From: F23-B02 sp045642545
GTDB lineage: Bacteria; Bacillota; Clostridia; Oscillospirales; Oscillospiraceae
Reading direction: 5' to 3'
Length of the DNA stretch: 14,437 nt
Assembly: GCA_045642545.1 (NCBI GenBank)
Contig: JAZUJB010000012.1
Location: forward strand, 1 to 14,437
In this document: positions 1 through 6,637 of the stretch, piece after piece
Layout: every line of letters starts with the position of its first letter
Numbering within the stretch: position 1 is the stretch's first letter
Position numbers and translations under genes: made by a program
Notes under the pieces: model-generated
Seen by the model: the letters and a program-made list of their open reading frames with translations, nothing else
What the model was told of the DNA's origin: nothing
Database searches by the model: none

Positions 1-413
1 GTTGCAAACTCGTCCTGCGTTGACCATTCGTCTAAGGTTCCCTTTGCCTCGCCGATGTAATCTCCGATGAGATGCTTAACCTTTGATGCATTACCCGACC
101 AACCAGTGCTTTGCGTATACACATGACCCTTGTACACAAGGCAGCCAATCATATCCACCTGCACATTGCCGTCGTTATCGGGCAGTACGACTTTGTCGGT
201 GTACACCGCTTTCGTTTCCGTATCGGTGCTGCCCTGCGGTGTATCGGCACGGTCATTCAAGCTCACCGCGCCCACAACGGCAAGGCATATGCACGCAGCA
301 AGCGCGCCCCATTTTATTGCCGTGTTCCTTTTGCGCACGGTTTTTATATCTGCATCCGCAATATAGTCATCGCGAATTTCGCCGATTGCGTCCTGCAATT
401 TCTCGGATTTCAT
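1..413 (-). CDS. Probable membrane anti-sigma factor (partial, C-terminus beyond the window)
   Basis: An open frame starts at the ATG at 413-411 and continues without a stop for 137 codons to the window edge. It begins MKSEKLQDAIGEIRDDYI, a short acidic cytoplasmic segment, followed by a basic KTVRKRN stretch and one hydrophobic helix at about residues 33-51 (IKWGALAACICLAVVGAVSL). An extracytoplasmic part follows that is rich in Thr, Asp and Gly. The start overlaps the stop of the sigma-factor gene as ATGA, so the two are probably translationally coupled. One-helix membrane proteins directly downstream of an ECF sigma gene are usually its anti-sigma factor; that role is inferred from context and topology. 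I recognise no named family domain in the visible part, and the missing C-terminus prevents a firmer call. Confidence 0.6.
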   Translation of the reverse strand, partial: MKSEKLQDAIGEIRDDYIADADIKTVRKRNTAIKWGALAACICLAVVGAVSLNDRADTPQGSTDTETKAVYTDKVVLPDNDGNVQVDMIGCLVYKGHVYTQSTGWSGNASKVKHLIGDYIGEAKGTLDEWSTQDEFA

Positions 414-970
414 ATAAATATATCCTCCTTCCGAAGCCATAGCAGCAGCTTATCCCTCGTGCGTTTGAGCATGGATTTCACCTTGCTCTGACTGAAGCCG
501 AAGCGCTCCGCAATGCTGCCGATTGAATCAAAGTACCAGTATCGGCGTACAAACACGCGTCGCTCATCGTCGTTGAGGGTGGCAAGAAATCGGTTGATAA
601 CCTCAGCAAGTGCCTTAGCGTCCATCTGCTCGTCAATGCTCTGCGCTGAGGGAATGCACTCCTCAAGCTCGCTCAGCGCAAGCGTTATCTCGCCACCGCC
701 GCGCTTTTGCGCGTTTTGCTCGCGCAGCCTTTTAAGCGAAAGCTGACGCGTGATTTTTCCGAGAAAGGTCGAAAGCCTTGCCGGTCGGTGCGGCGGCATT
801 GCATTCCACGCGCCGATATAGGTATCGTTTACTACCTCCTCGGCATCCTCGCCGCTTTGCAGAATGTTGCTTGCTATCGAATGGCAGTAGCGCCCGTACT
901 TGCGGTCGGCTTCGGCAATGGCAGCTTCGTTTCTCTGCCAGAAAAGCTCTACTATTCGGCTGTCCTCCAT
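410..970 (-). CDS. ECF-type RNA polymerase sigma factor
   Basis: This 186-residue protein has the two-domain layout of extracytoplasmic-function sigma-70 factors. Region 2 spans about residues 5-85, with the typical DAEEVVNDTYIGAWNAMPP core and the LSTFLGKITRQ segment. Region 4 spans about 122-178 and has a helix-turn-helix (SIGSIAERFGFSQSKVKSMLKRTRDKL). There is no region 1 or 3. A longer frame reaches 1003, but the ATG at 970 has a good Shine-Dalgarno (AGAGGTGA) at the right distance, so I start there. The gene overlaps the downstream membrane protein by ATGA, which suggests a sigma/anti-sigma pair that redirects transcription in response to an envelope signal. I see no convincing sigma-A promoter between the nadE terminator and the start. 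Two overlapping short dyads lie at 987-1008 (GTGAT/ATCAC and GATAAG/CTTATC). The regulon is unknown. Confidence 0.9.
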   Translation of the reverse strand: MEDSRIVELFWQRNEAAIAEADRKYGRYCHSIASNILQSGEDAEEVVNDTYIGAWNAMPPHRPARLSTFLGKITRQLSLKRLREQNAQKRGGGEITLALSELEECIPSAQSIDEQMDAKALAEVINRFLATLNDDERRVFVRRYWYFDSIGSIAERFGFSQSKVKSMLKRTRDKLLLWLRKEDIFI

Positions 971-1044
971 TTTTTCACCTCTTTTTGTGATAAGGCCCAT
1001 CACTTATCTACTACCGCTTTTTCCGCTTCGGTTGCGCAGAGTTG

Positions 1045-1080
1045 CAAAAATCGGTGGCAGAGAATATTCTCGCCACCGAT
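1045..1080 (-). terminator. Rho-independent terminator of nadE
   Basis: On the minus strand, ATCGGTGGC pairs with GCCACCGAT (9 bp). A GAGAATATTCTC core extends the stem, and TTTTT follows directly. It lies 27 bases after the nadE stop and separates nadE from the sigma-factor gene. Confidence 0.85.
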
Positions 1081-1107
1081 AATTCAGCAATTTTTAACTT
1101 TTACCGC

Positions 1108-1848
1108 TCACTCGTCGATTTTATTGAAGTGGCTGATGCCGATGCGCTTATGCTCGGCTCTGTCGTGGTAGCGGTCAATTATCTTCTTATCGCGTTCGTT
1201 GACCTCGCCGGTTGTGATATAGGCATCGATTGCCGCGTAGCTGACGCCCATTTCGTCCTCATCGGTCTGACCGTCAAAGAGTCCTGCTGAGGGCTTCTTG
1301 TTGATAATGGCGGCAGGTGCGGTGAGCCAGCAGAGGAACTCAATAACCTCGGTTGCGGTAAGGTCGGAGATGGGGTTAAAATCGCATGCGCCGTCGCCCC
1401 ACTTGGTGTAGTAGCCCATGTACAGCTCGCTGCGGTTACCCGTGCCTGCAACGAGGCGGTATTCGCTTGCCGCGATGGTGTAGAGAGTGGTCATACGCAG
1501 GCGCGGTGCGATGTTGTTTACCGCGGCGTTGCTCAGTGTGGTAATCTCGGAAAGTCTGTCAATCTCAGCCTGACGGACATCGGTCAGGTCGACAACGCGG
1601 GTCTGAATGCCGAAATGCTCGGCGACCTCCTTTGCGTCCTTCATATCCTCCTCAAAGTTACGCTTGGAGGCGCAGGGCATCATAATGCCGACGGTATTCT
1701 CGCAGGCAAACTTGCAGAGGATACCGACAAGTGCGGAATCCTTGCCGCCGGAGTTGCCGAAAACGATGCCGTCTACACCGGACTTTTCAACAAGGTCTCT
1801 TATGAACTGAACTCTGTTTTTGAACTCTTCGTTGTAATCTCTGGACAT
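1108..1848 (-). CDS. nadE: NH3-dependent NAD+ synthetase
   Basis: NadE makes NAD+ from nicotinate adenine dinucleotide, ATP and ammonia, the last step of NAD synthesis, in the cytoplasm. The 246-residue protein has the ATP-pyrophosphatase loop SGGKDS (33-38), the GTGNRSE motif (135-141), the YTKWGDGACDFNPI segment (147-160) and the KPSAGLFDGQTDEDEMG loop (185-201) expected of the family. There is no N-terminal nitrilase-type glutaminase domain, so this is the short ammonia-dependent form. The frame extends to 1881, but the ATG at 1848 follows AAAGGAG at a normal distance and is preferred. The gene stands alone, with a consensus promoter upstream and a terminator downstream, and is divergent from the FadH-like gene. 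Confidence 0.96.
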   Translation of the reverse strand: MSRDYNEEFKNRVQFIRDLVEKSGVDGIVFGNSGGKDSALVGILCKFACENTVGIMMPCASKRNFEEDMKDAKEVAEHFGIQTRVVDLTDVRQAEIDRLSEITTLSNAAVNNIAPRLRMTTLYTIAASEYRLVAGTGNRSELYMGYYTKWGDGACDFNPISDLTATEVIEFLCWLTAPAAIINKKPSAGLFDGQTDEDEMGVSYAAIDAYITTGEVNERDKKIIDRYHDRAEHKRIGISHFNKIDE

Positions 1849-1894
1849 AATGTGCTCCTTTCGTTGAGGGGAAAACAACATGAAATAATATAAA

Positions 1895-1923
1895 ATTTTA
1901 TATCAGACTGTCCCGCGTGTCAA
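1895..1923 (-). promoter_or_regulatory. Sigma-A promoter of nadE
   Basis: Minus-strand TTGACA (1923-1918) and TAAAAT (1900-1895) are separated by exactly 17 bases. The site lies about 50 bases upstream of the nadE start, within the intergenic region shared with the divergent FadH-like gene. Confidence 0.85.
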
Positions 1924-2042
1924 CAAGAATAAATTAATATCAAAGTCGCGGTTTTTTCGGCTTTCGACCTGATTTTTTAGGTTTTGCACCGAGCTTGCTT
2001 CATAATCTAAGCAGCACGATTATACTACGAAGAAAGCGAGGA

Positions 2043-4004
2043 ATGACCTTGAGCAACACACCTACCGACAAGCTGATGAACGAGCACAAACGCAGACTGT
2101 GCAGTTGGGTGCAGGGCGACTGCGAAAATCACCGCTTCGGCACTGCGCGCTACACGCAGGAGCTGTATCCCTACGAAGCGCTTTTCTCTCCCGTAAAATG
2201 CGGCAGCCTCACACTCAAAAACCGAATCGTTGCCGCGCCTCCCGGCAGCTTCAACACCTTGAGCGCCGAAAAGCAGCTCGGCTTTATCCGCTCTGCAGCA
2301 AGGGGCGGCGCAGGACTTATCTGCACGGGCTATATCCCCTCATTCGTCGGTGAGGCTTACCTGCGCAGCCTGCGGCGCATTGCCGACAGCGTACACGCCT
2401 GCAGCGCGCGTGTATTTATGCAGCTTGCCCCGGGAAATAAACGCGCTCAGCTGCCGTACATATCACGAATCGCTGTCACAACACCCGAGCTTCAGCTTAT
2501 CATCCTGCAGGTAATTAAAGCCGCATCCGTCGCAAGGCTGTGCGGCTTTGACGGAGTCTGCATTAATCTTGCCGAAAGCTGCCTTAATCGCAGCGCAGGC
2601 GTTGAGCTTGTTGCACAGCTTCGTCGCTTCGCAGGTACTGAGCTGCCCATTATGTGCCGGGTCGGCTTTGACACCTCGCTGAACGAAAGCCTCGCATATT
2701 TTACCGAGCTTGTCAGAGCAGGCGCGGATATACTCAGCATCGGCTTCGGCGGCAAATCAGACGAGTGGCTTAAAGCTCCGCCCTACGCGTTGCCCGCAGG
2801 CTGCCATCTTGACCTTATCAAGCCCGTTAAGGACTATTTTATAAGCGCGGGCATTAAATCCCACCTCGGCGCTGACATTCCCATTGTGGCAACAGGCAAG
2901 CTCGGCTACCCCGATATTGCGGAGGGTGCGCTCCGCGAGGGCTTCTGCGATATGCTTATGCTCAGCCACTCAATACTCGCAGACCCCGACTGGTGCAAGA
3001 AGGCGTACGCAGGCAGAGTTGACGAAATCCGCCCCTGCATAGGCTGTCAGCGCGGCTGCACGGACAGGCTATGCCCCTCCTGCTCGGTCAATGTACGCGC
3101 AGGTCTTGATGCCGCGCCGCTTGTTAAAGCCGAAAAGTCCAAGAAAATTGCCGTTGTCGGCGGCGGAATTGCGGGAATGAGCTTTGCGATATACGCGGCG
3201 GCCTGCGGACATAAAATCGAGCTGTTTGAAAAGGATAGCAGGCTCGGCGGCAGACTCCTTTGCACCTCGCGCCCTGCAAGCAGGTACGACAGTTTTAACT
3301 ACCGCCATTGGCTCATTGTTCAGCTGAGCAGGTCGGAGAACATTCAGATTAATCTCAACACCCTCGCCGACGCAAGACTTCTGTCATCGGGCAGATACGA
3401 TGCGGTGGTTTACGCAAACGGCACATTGAAATGCGAGGCACCCGACATCAGCGGCTGGGGCGATATTCCCTATGTCCTTGCCTCGGAGGTAATGGCAAGA
3501 CCCGAAACGCTGCCGCCGCTTGAAGGCAAGCGCGTTGCCGTGTTGGGTGCGGGAAGCGACGCATACGAGTGCGCGCTGTGGCTCAAGGCCGAAATGGGTG
3601 CAGGTAAGGTCTGCGTGCTTGACGAGGATACTCTCGAGGCAGACGACTCGTCTTCACCCGTAATAAGCTGGCTTTCCCGACAGCTAAGTGAACGCAAAAT
3701 TGAGCTTCTCAGCCTTGCAAAACCGCTGAAAATATTCGAAAACAGGCTGTTTGCGCAACAAAACTGCCCATATTGTACGCAAAAAATACCCACGCGCGAT
3801 ACTTTTATAAGAAATCTCGACTGCGACCTCATTGTTCTCGCAGGCATGGGACAAGCCGATACCGAACAGTTTTTTGCAGGGCAAAACGAGTTTTTCGCGC
3901 CCGAGGTGTACTTCATCGGCGGCTCGTTTGAAGCGGAAAATATTCTCGAAGCTAACCGCACCGCCTACGAGCTTGCGCAGAGTATTTCAGACAAATATTA
4001 CTAA
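2043..4004 (+). CDS. FadH-like (old yellow enzyme family) FMN/4Fe-4S/FAD protein, catalytically divergent
   Basis: This protein of about 653 residues has the layout of 2,4-dienoyl-CoA reductase FadH and related enoate or bile-acid oxidoreductases: an FMN TIM barrel (about 45-325), an iron-sulfur knot, then an FAD/NAD(P) module. Visible marks are LFSPVKCGSLTLKNRIV at the barrel start, CIGCQRGC plus CPSC (Cys 332, 335, 339, 344, 347), the dinucleotide fold VVGGGIAG (371-378) and a second one VLGAGSDAYE (500-509). The barrel has lost key positions. The HGYL-type active-site segment is replaced by NLAESCL, the NxRxDxxGG loop after it is deleted, QLxHxGR has become QLAPGNKR, and the FadH His position is not conserved. 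The iron-sulfur loop is shortened. An extra CPYC pair sits at 575-578. Canonical dienoyl-CoA reduction is therefore doubtful. The start is uncertain: GAGGA abuts the ATG at 2043 but is well spaced for TTG at 2049, and an upstream TTG at 1995 is also in frame. Confidence 0.8.
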   Translation: MTLSNTPTDKLMNEHKRRLCSWVQGDCENHRFGTARYTQELYPYEALFSPVKCGSLTLKNRIVAAPPGSFNTLSAEKQLGFIRSAARGGAGLICTGYIPSFVGEAYLRSLRRIADSVHACSARVFMQLAPGNKRAQLPYISRIAVTTPELQLIILQVIKAASVARLCGFDGVCINLAESCLNRSAGVELVAQLRRFAGTELPIMCRVGFDTSLNESLAYFTELVRAGADILSIGFGGKSDEWLKAPPYALPAGCHLDLIKPVKDYFISAGIKSHLGADIPIVATGKLGYPDIAEGALREGFCDMLMLSHSILADPDWCKKAYAGRVDEIRPCIGCQRGCTDRLCPSCSVNVRAGLDAAPLVKAEKSKKIAVVGGGIAGMSFAIYAAACGHKIELFEKDSRLGGRLLCTSRPASRYDSFNYRHWLIVQLSRSENIQINLNTLADARLLSSGRYDAVVYANGTLKCEAPDISGWGDIPYVLASEVMARPETLPPLEGKRVAVLGAGSDAYECALWLKAEMGAGKVCVLDEDTLEADDSSSPVISWLSRQLSERKIELLSLAKPLKIFENRLFAQQNCPYCTQKIPTRDTFIRNLDCDLIVLAGMGQADTEQFFAGQNEFFAPEVYFIGGSFEAENILEANRTAYELAQSISDKYY

Positions 4005-4077
4005 CTGTATACCCTTACAACAGCGCTTCTGGTAATTTGTGGGAACTGTTTTCGGCCTAAAAATTCGCGTATACAGT
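4004..4077. repeat. Spaced inverted repeat with GTATAC cores upstream of the lysozyme promoter
   Basis: ACTGTATAC (4004-4012) and GTATACAGT (4069-4077) form a perfect 9-bp inverted repeat, each arm carrying the palindrome GTATAC. A smaller nested pair, AACAG (4019-4023) and CTGTT (4046-4050), lies between them. The right arm ends 7 bases before the -35 box of the lysozyme promoter. It could be an operator pair or an RNA stem after the FadH-like gene. There is no adjacent T-run, so it is not a standard terminator. Confidence 0.5.
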
Positions 4078-4084
4078 GGGGGAC

Positions 4085-4113
4085 TTGATTTTTCTGAATA
4101 TTTTTGGTATAAT
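4085..4113 (+). promoter_or_regulatory. Sigma-A promoter of the lysozyme gene (extended -10)
   Basis: TTGATT (4085-4090) and a perfect TATAAT (4108-4113) are separated by 17 bases, and TGG directly before the -10 box provides the extended -10 TG. The start codon lies about 70 bases further on, after AAGGAG (4169-4174). Confidence 0.88.
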
Positions 4114-4185
4114 GCACGATGTTGGATTATTACTAAGAGTTTTTATGCTTGATTACACATACGAATTCAAGGAGAATTTTTCCTG

Positions 4186-6009
4186 ATGAAACGATACATA
4201 TCATTGTTTCTGGTGTGCATCATGCTGTTTACTCTGGTGCCGATTACGGCATCTGCGTCAAGCACCATGAAGGCCAGCGGAAAGATAATGGATTATATCA
4301 AAGAGAAGGAAGGCTGCCGACTCACCGCTTATCAGCTTTCGGGTGAGCAATACTACACCATCGGCTACGGTCACTACGGTCCCGATGTATCGGCAGGCAT
4401 GACCATCTCTCAGGCGCAAGCCGATTCACTGTTTGCGCAGGACCTCAAAACCTACGAGGCGGCGGTCAATGTTTACATTGACAACTACGGTCTCACTCTC
4501 AACCAGGGCCAGTTTGACGCGCTTGTCAGCTTCACCTACAACTGCGGTATCTATTGGATTGACAATGGCTGGCGCCTTGCAAAGTATCTCAAGAACAATT
4601 TCAAGGATTCAAGCGGCAATCCCATTCCCGACCAGGAAATCGCCGATGCCTTCGGCGTAATCTGCAGCGGTGGCAGCGGAATTCTTGCAGGACTTATCAA
4701 AAGACGAATTGAAGAGGCAAAAATCTTCCTGTACGGCGACTATGCAGGCACCGGCAGCAAGGATTTTGTATATACGCTGCTCGATGCCAACGGCGGCTCG
4801 CTTACAAACGGCAACCGTGTTGTAATCTACACCAAGGGCCAGCCCTACGGCGCACTGCCCGAGGCTACAAGAAGCGGCTACTATCTCTACGGCTGGAAAT
4901 CCGACGGCGGCTCGACCTACTACCCCTCCTCTACGGCAATTGCAAAGTACAACCTCAATCTGACTGCCGTGTGGAAAACCGGCACCGCCCCCACCCGCTA
5001 CTCATTAACCGTCAACGGCGGCTACGGCAGCGGTAATTACACGGCAGGTACAAAGGTTTGCATCTCACCTATGCAGAAAAGCGGCTATGACTTCACTGGC
5101 TGGTCTGCAAGCGGAATTACAATCACCAAGAGCGACGGCTACTATTACTTTACAATGCCGTCAAAATCCGTAACCATAACAGCGCAGTATGAAAACTTAA
5201 GCTCGCCTAAGACCCTGACCGTTGTAAACGGCAGCGGCAGCGGCAAATACTCCCCCGGCACAAAGGTCTACATCGACCCCGTTACCAAGCCCGGCTATTG
5301 CTTTGTCGGCTGGAATGCCGACGGCGTAAATGTTGTCTACGACAAGTCCAGCGGCGGCTACTACATAACAATGCCCTCGAAGTCGGTTACGATAACCGCA
5401 ATGTATCAGGAGGGCTGCGTATACGGAACAGCCTGCCCCTCAGCACACTTCACCGATGTAAGCTCAGACCACTGGGGACACGAGGGTATTGACTTCTGCA
5501 CTGCAAACAATCTTCTCATCGGCACAAGCTCAAACACCTTCAATCCCGAGGACCCGATGACCCGCGGTATGGTTGTAACCGTACTGTACAGACTTGCAGG
5601 CAAGCCCTCGGTCAAGAATATCAGCAACCCCTACTCCGATGTATTCAACGAGTACTACCGCGATGCAGCGCTTTGGGCGCACGAAAACCACATCACGCTC
5701 GACAATGGCTACGGCCTGTTCCTCGGTGACGAAATCATAAGCCGCGAGGAATTCGCCCTTATGCTTATGCGCTACGCAGGCTCGGATTACCTCGATTATG
5801 ATATTGACAACTCCACCTTCTCCGATTTGAGCGGCTACACCGATGCAGGCGATATCTCCGTCGGCTGCCGCCAGGCAGTGTCATGGGCCGTTGACAAGCG
5901 CATTATCATCGGCATGACCTCCACCACCCTTGAGCCGACAAGCGGCGCAACAAGAGCGCAGGTTTCCACAATGCTTCTCAGATTTATGCAGGCCTGCGTA
6001 TCCATGTGA
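4186..6009 (+). CDS. Secreted GH24-type lysozyme with InlB/Flg_new repeats and SLH-type domains
   Basis: This 607-residue exported protein probably cuts peptidoglycan at the cell surface. Domains in order: a signal peptide (about 1-25, cleavage near ASA-SS); a phage-type (GH24) lysozyme (about 30-185) with candidate catalytic Glu42 in EKEGCRLTAY and the YTIGYGH motif (57-63); a Flg_new/Listeria-Bacteroides-type repeat (194-263); two tandem divergent InlB B-type repeats (272-337 and 342-408), each ending MPSKSVTITA; and a C-terminal region (about 421-603) with SLH-like segments such as FTDVSSDHWGHEGIDF and FNPEDPMTRG. The Asp of the classical Glu-8aa-Asp-5aa-Thr triad (YxD) is not present at that position. 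SLH domains usually hold a protein on secondary cell-wall polymers, so this is more likely a host autolysin than prophage residue; no other phage genes are near. It is transcribed alone from a strong promoter and ends at a bidirectional terminator. The domain call is firm; the biological role is inferred. Confidence 0.9.
   Translation: MKRYISLFLVCIMLFTLVPITASASSTMKASGKIMDYIKEKEGCRLTAYQLSGEQYYTIGYGHYGPDVSAGMTISQAQADSLFAQDLKTYEAAVNVYIDNYGLTLNQGQFDALVSFTYNCGIYWIDNGWRLAKYLKNNFKDSSGNPIPDQEIADAFGVICSGGSGILAGLIKRRIEEAKIFLYGDYAGTGSKDFVYTLLDANGGSLTNGNRVVIYTKGQPYGALPEATRSGYYLYGWKSDGGSTYYPSSTAIAKYNLNLTAVWKTGTAPTRYSLTVNGGYGSGNYTAGTKVCISPMQKSGYDFTGWSASGITITKSDGYYYFTMPSKSVTITAQYENLSSPKTLTVVNGSGSGKYSPGTKVYIDPVTKPGYCFVGWNADGVNVVYDKSSGGYYITMPSKSVTITAMYQEGCVYGTACPSAHFTDVSSDHWGHEGIDFCTANNLLIGTSSNTFNPEDPMTRGMVVTVLYRLAGKPSVKNISNPYSDVFNEYYRDAALWAHENHITLDNGYGLFLGDEIISREEFALMLMRYAGSDYLDYDIDNSTFSDLSGYTDAGDISVGCRQAVSWAVDKRIIIGMTSTTLEPTSGATRAQVSTMLLRFMQACVSM
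4999..5409 (+). repeat. Tandem InlB-type repeat units within the lysozyme gene
   Basis: Two units of about 66 residues (4999-5196 and 5209-5409) share the pattern LTVxxGxGSGxYxxGTKVxIxPxxKxGYxFxGW, ending in an identical MPSKSVTITA. The DNA of the shared end differs at many synonymous positions, so the duplication is old rather than recent. Confidence 0.85.
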
Positions 6010-6026
6010 TAATAAAGAAATGAGCA

Positions 6027-6064
6027 AAAAAACTACCCGCGAAAGCTTTCGCGGGTAGTTTTTT
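6027..6064. terminator. Perfect bidirectional terminator between convergent genes
   Basis: A 38-base perfect palindrome (19 bp, core CTACCCGCGAAAG / CTTTCGCGGGTAG) has an A-run on one side and a T-run on the other, so it can end transcription both ways. It lies 17 bases after the lysozyme stop and 6 bases after the stop of the convergent lipoprotein gene. Confidence 0.95.
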
Positions 6065-6070
6065 AATCTG

Positions 6071-6553
6071 TTAATGCATCATTTTAGTGGCATATTCCTC
6101 CAGCAGGCTGTTGATTTCAGTTTCGTTTTCATAAAACACATTATCGCACTGTTCAATTGTCTCCTCAGCTTTTTCATCGTTTTCGTTTTCCTCTAAGAGC
6201 AGATAAGCCTGATACGCAGCTTGCAGGTTACCTTTTAGCTTTTCCGATAAAACGGTATCCAACGCCGCCATTTCCTTCTGCAAATCTCCGGTATTTCCGA
6301 CATTCAGAAAATACTGGTCGTGACCGCCGTTGTTTATTTCGCTCTGATAGGTCATAAGCTCGGCATAGGGCGAAGCGACTTTTCCCTCTTCCCACATATT
6401 CCAGACCTTATCCAGCTCATTCTGCTTATCCGACAGTTCAATAGACTGAGGGCTGTCCGCGCCTCCGATGATTGAGGCATCTTCTTTCCGTCCACAGCCG
6501 GCAAGCAATAAAGCAAGCACTGAAAAAAGGGCAATTATTAAAAGCTTTCTCAT
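6071..6553 (-). CDS. Small lipoprotein with a DUF4375 (DMP19)-like domain
   Basis: The 160-residue product starts with a lipoprotein signal peptide (MRKLLIIALFSVLALLLAGC). Cys20 lies in a clear LAGC lipobox, so it should be lipid-anchored on the outer face of the membrane. Directly after the anchor is DASIIGGADSPQSI, close to the IIGGADGPTSI motif that recurs in Firmicutes lipoproteins and in the sodium-pump decarboxylase beta subunit. The remainder is acidic and helical and contains LMTYQSEINNGGHDQYFLN (66-84), which resembles the NGGxxQYF signature of DUF4375/DMP19-like proteins. The function is unknown. The start has GGAGGAG a few bases upstream. No convincing promoter lies in the 45 bases between the antiporter terminator and the gene, so expression may come from leakage or a weak promoter. 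Confidence 0.75.
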   Translation of the reverse strand: MRKLLIIALFSVLALLLAGCGRKEDASIIGGADSPQSIELSDKQNELDKVWNMWEEGKVASPYAELMTYQSEINNGGHDQYFLNVGNTGDLQKEMAALDTVLSEKLKGNLQAAYQAYLLLEENENDEKAEETIEQCDNVFYENETEINSLLEEYATKMMH

Positions 6554-6598
6554 TTTCTCCTCCGAAACTTTGACTTTTTTCGTTTTAGATTCATATCC

Positions 6599-6632
6599 AA
6601 AAAAGCACTTATAGCGTTGCCATAAGTGCTTT
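6599..6632 (-). terminator. Rho-independent terminator of the holB-ricT-antiporter unit
   Basis: On the minus strand, AAAGCACTTAT pairs with ATAAGTGCTTT (11 bp, 9-base loop), and the stem leads into a run of six Ts. It begins 5 bases after the antiporter stop. Confidence 0.9.
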
Positions 6633-6637
6633 AAATT

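Noticed and set aside
707..1171. A plus-strand frame across the sigma gene, terminator and nadE end
   Set aside because: It crosses a clear minus-strand terminator and two recognised genes and shows no family signature.
4004..4077. Inverted repeat read as insertion-sequence ends or a terminator
   Set aside because: Only 56 bases lie between the arms, there is no transposase or target duplication, and no T-run follows the right arm.
4186..6009. Prophage remnant suggested by the phage-type lysozyme
   Set aside because: No holin, integrase, tail or attachment sequence is near, and the signal peptide with SLH-like domains fits a host surface enzyme.
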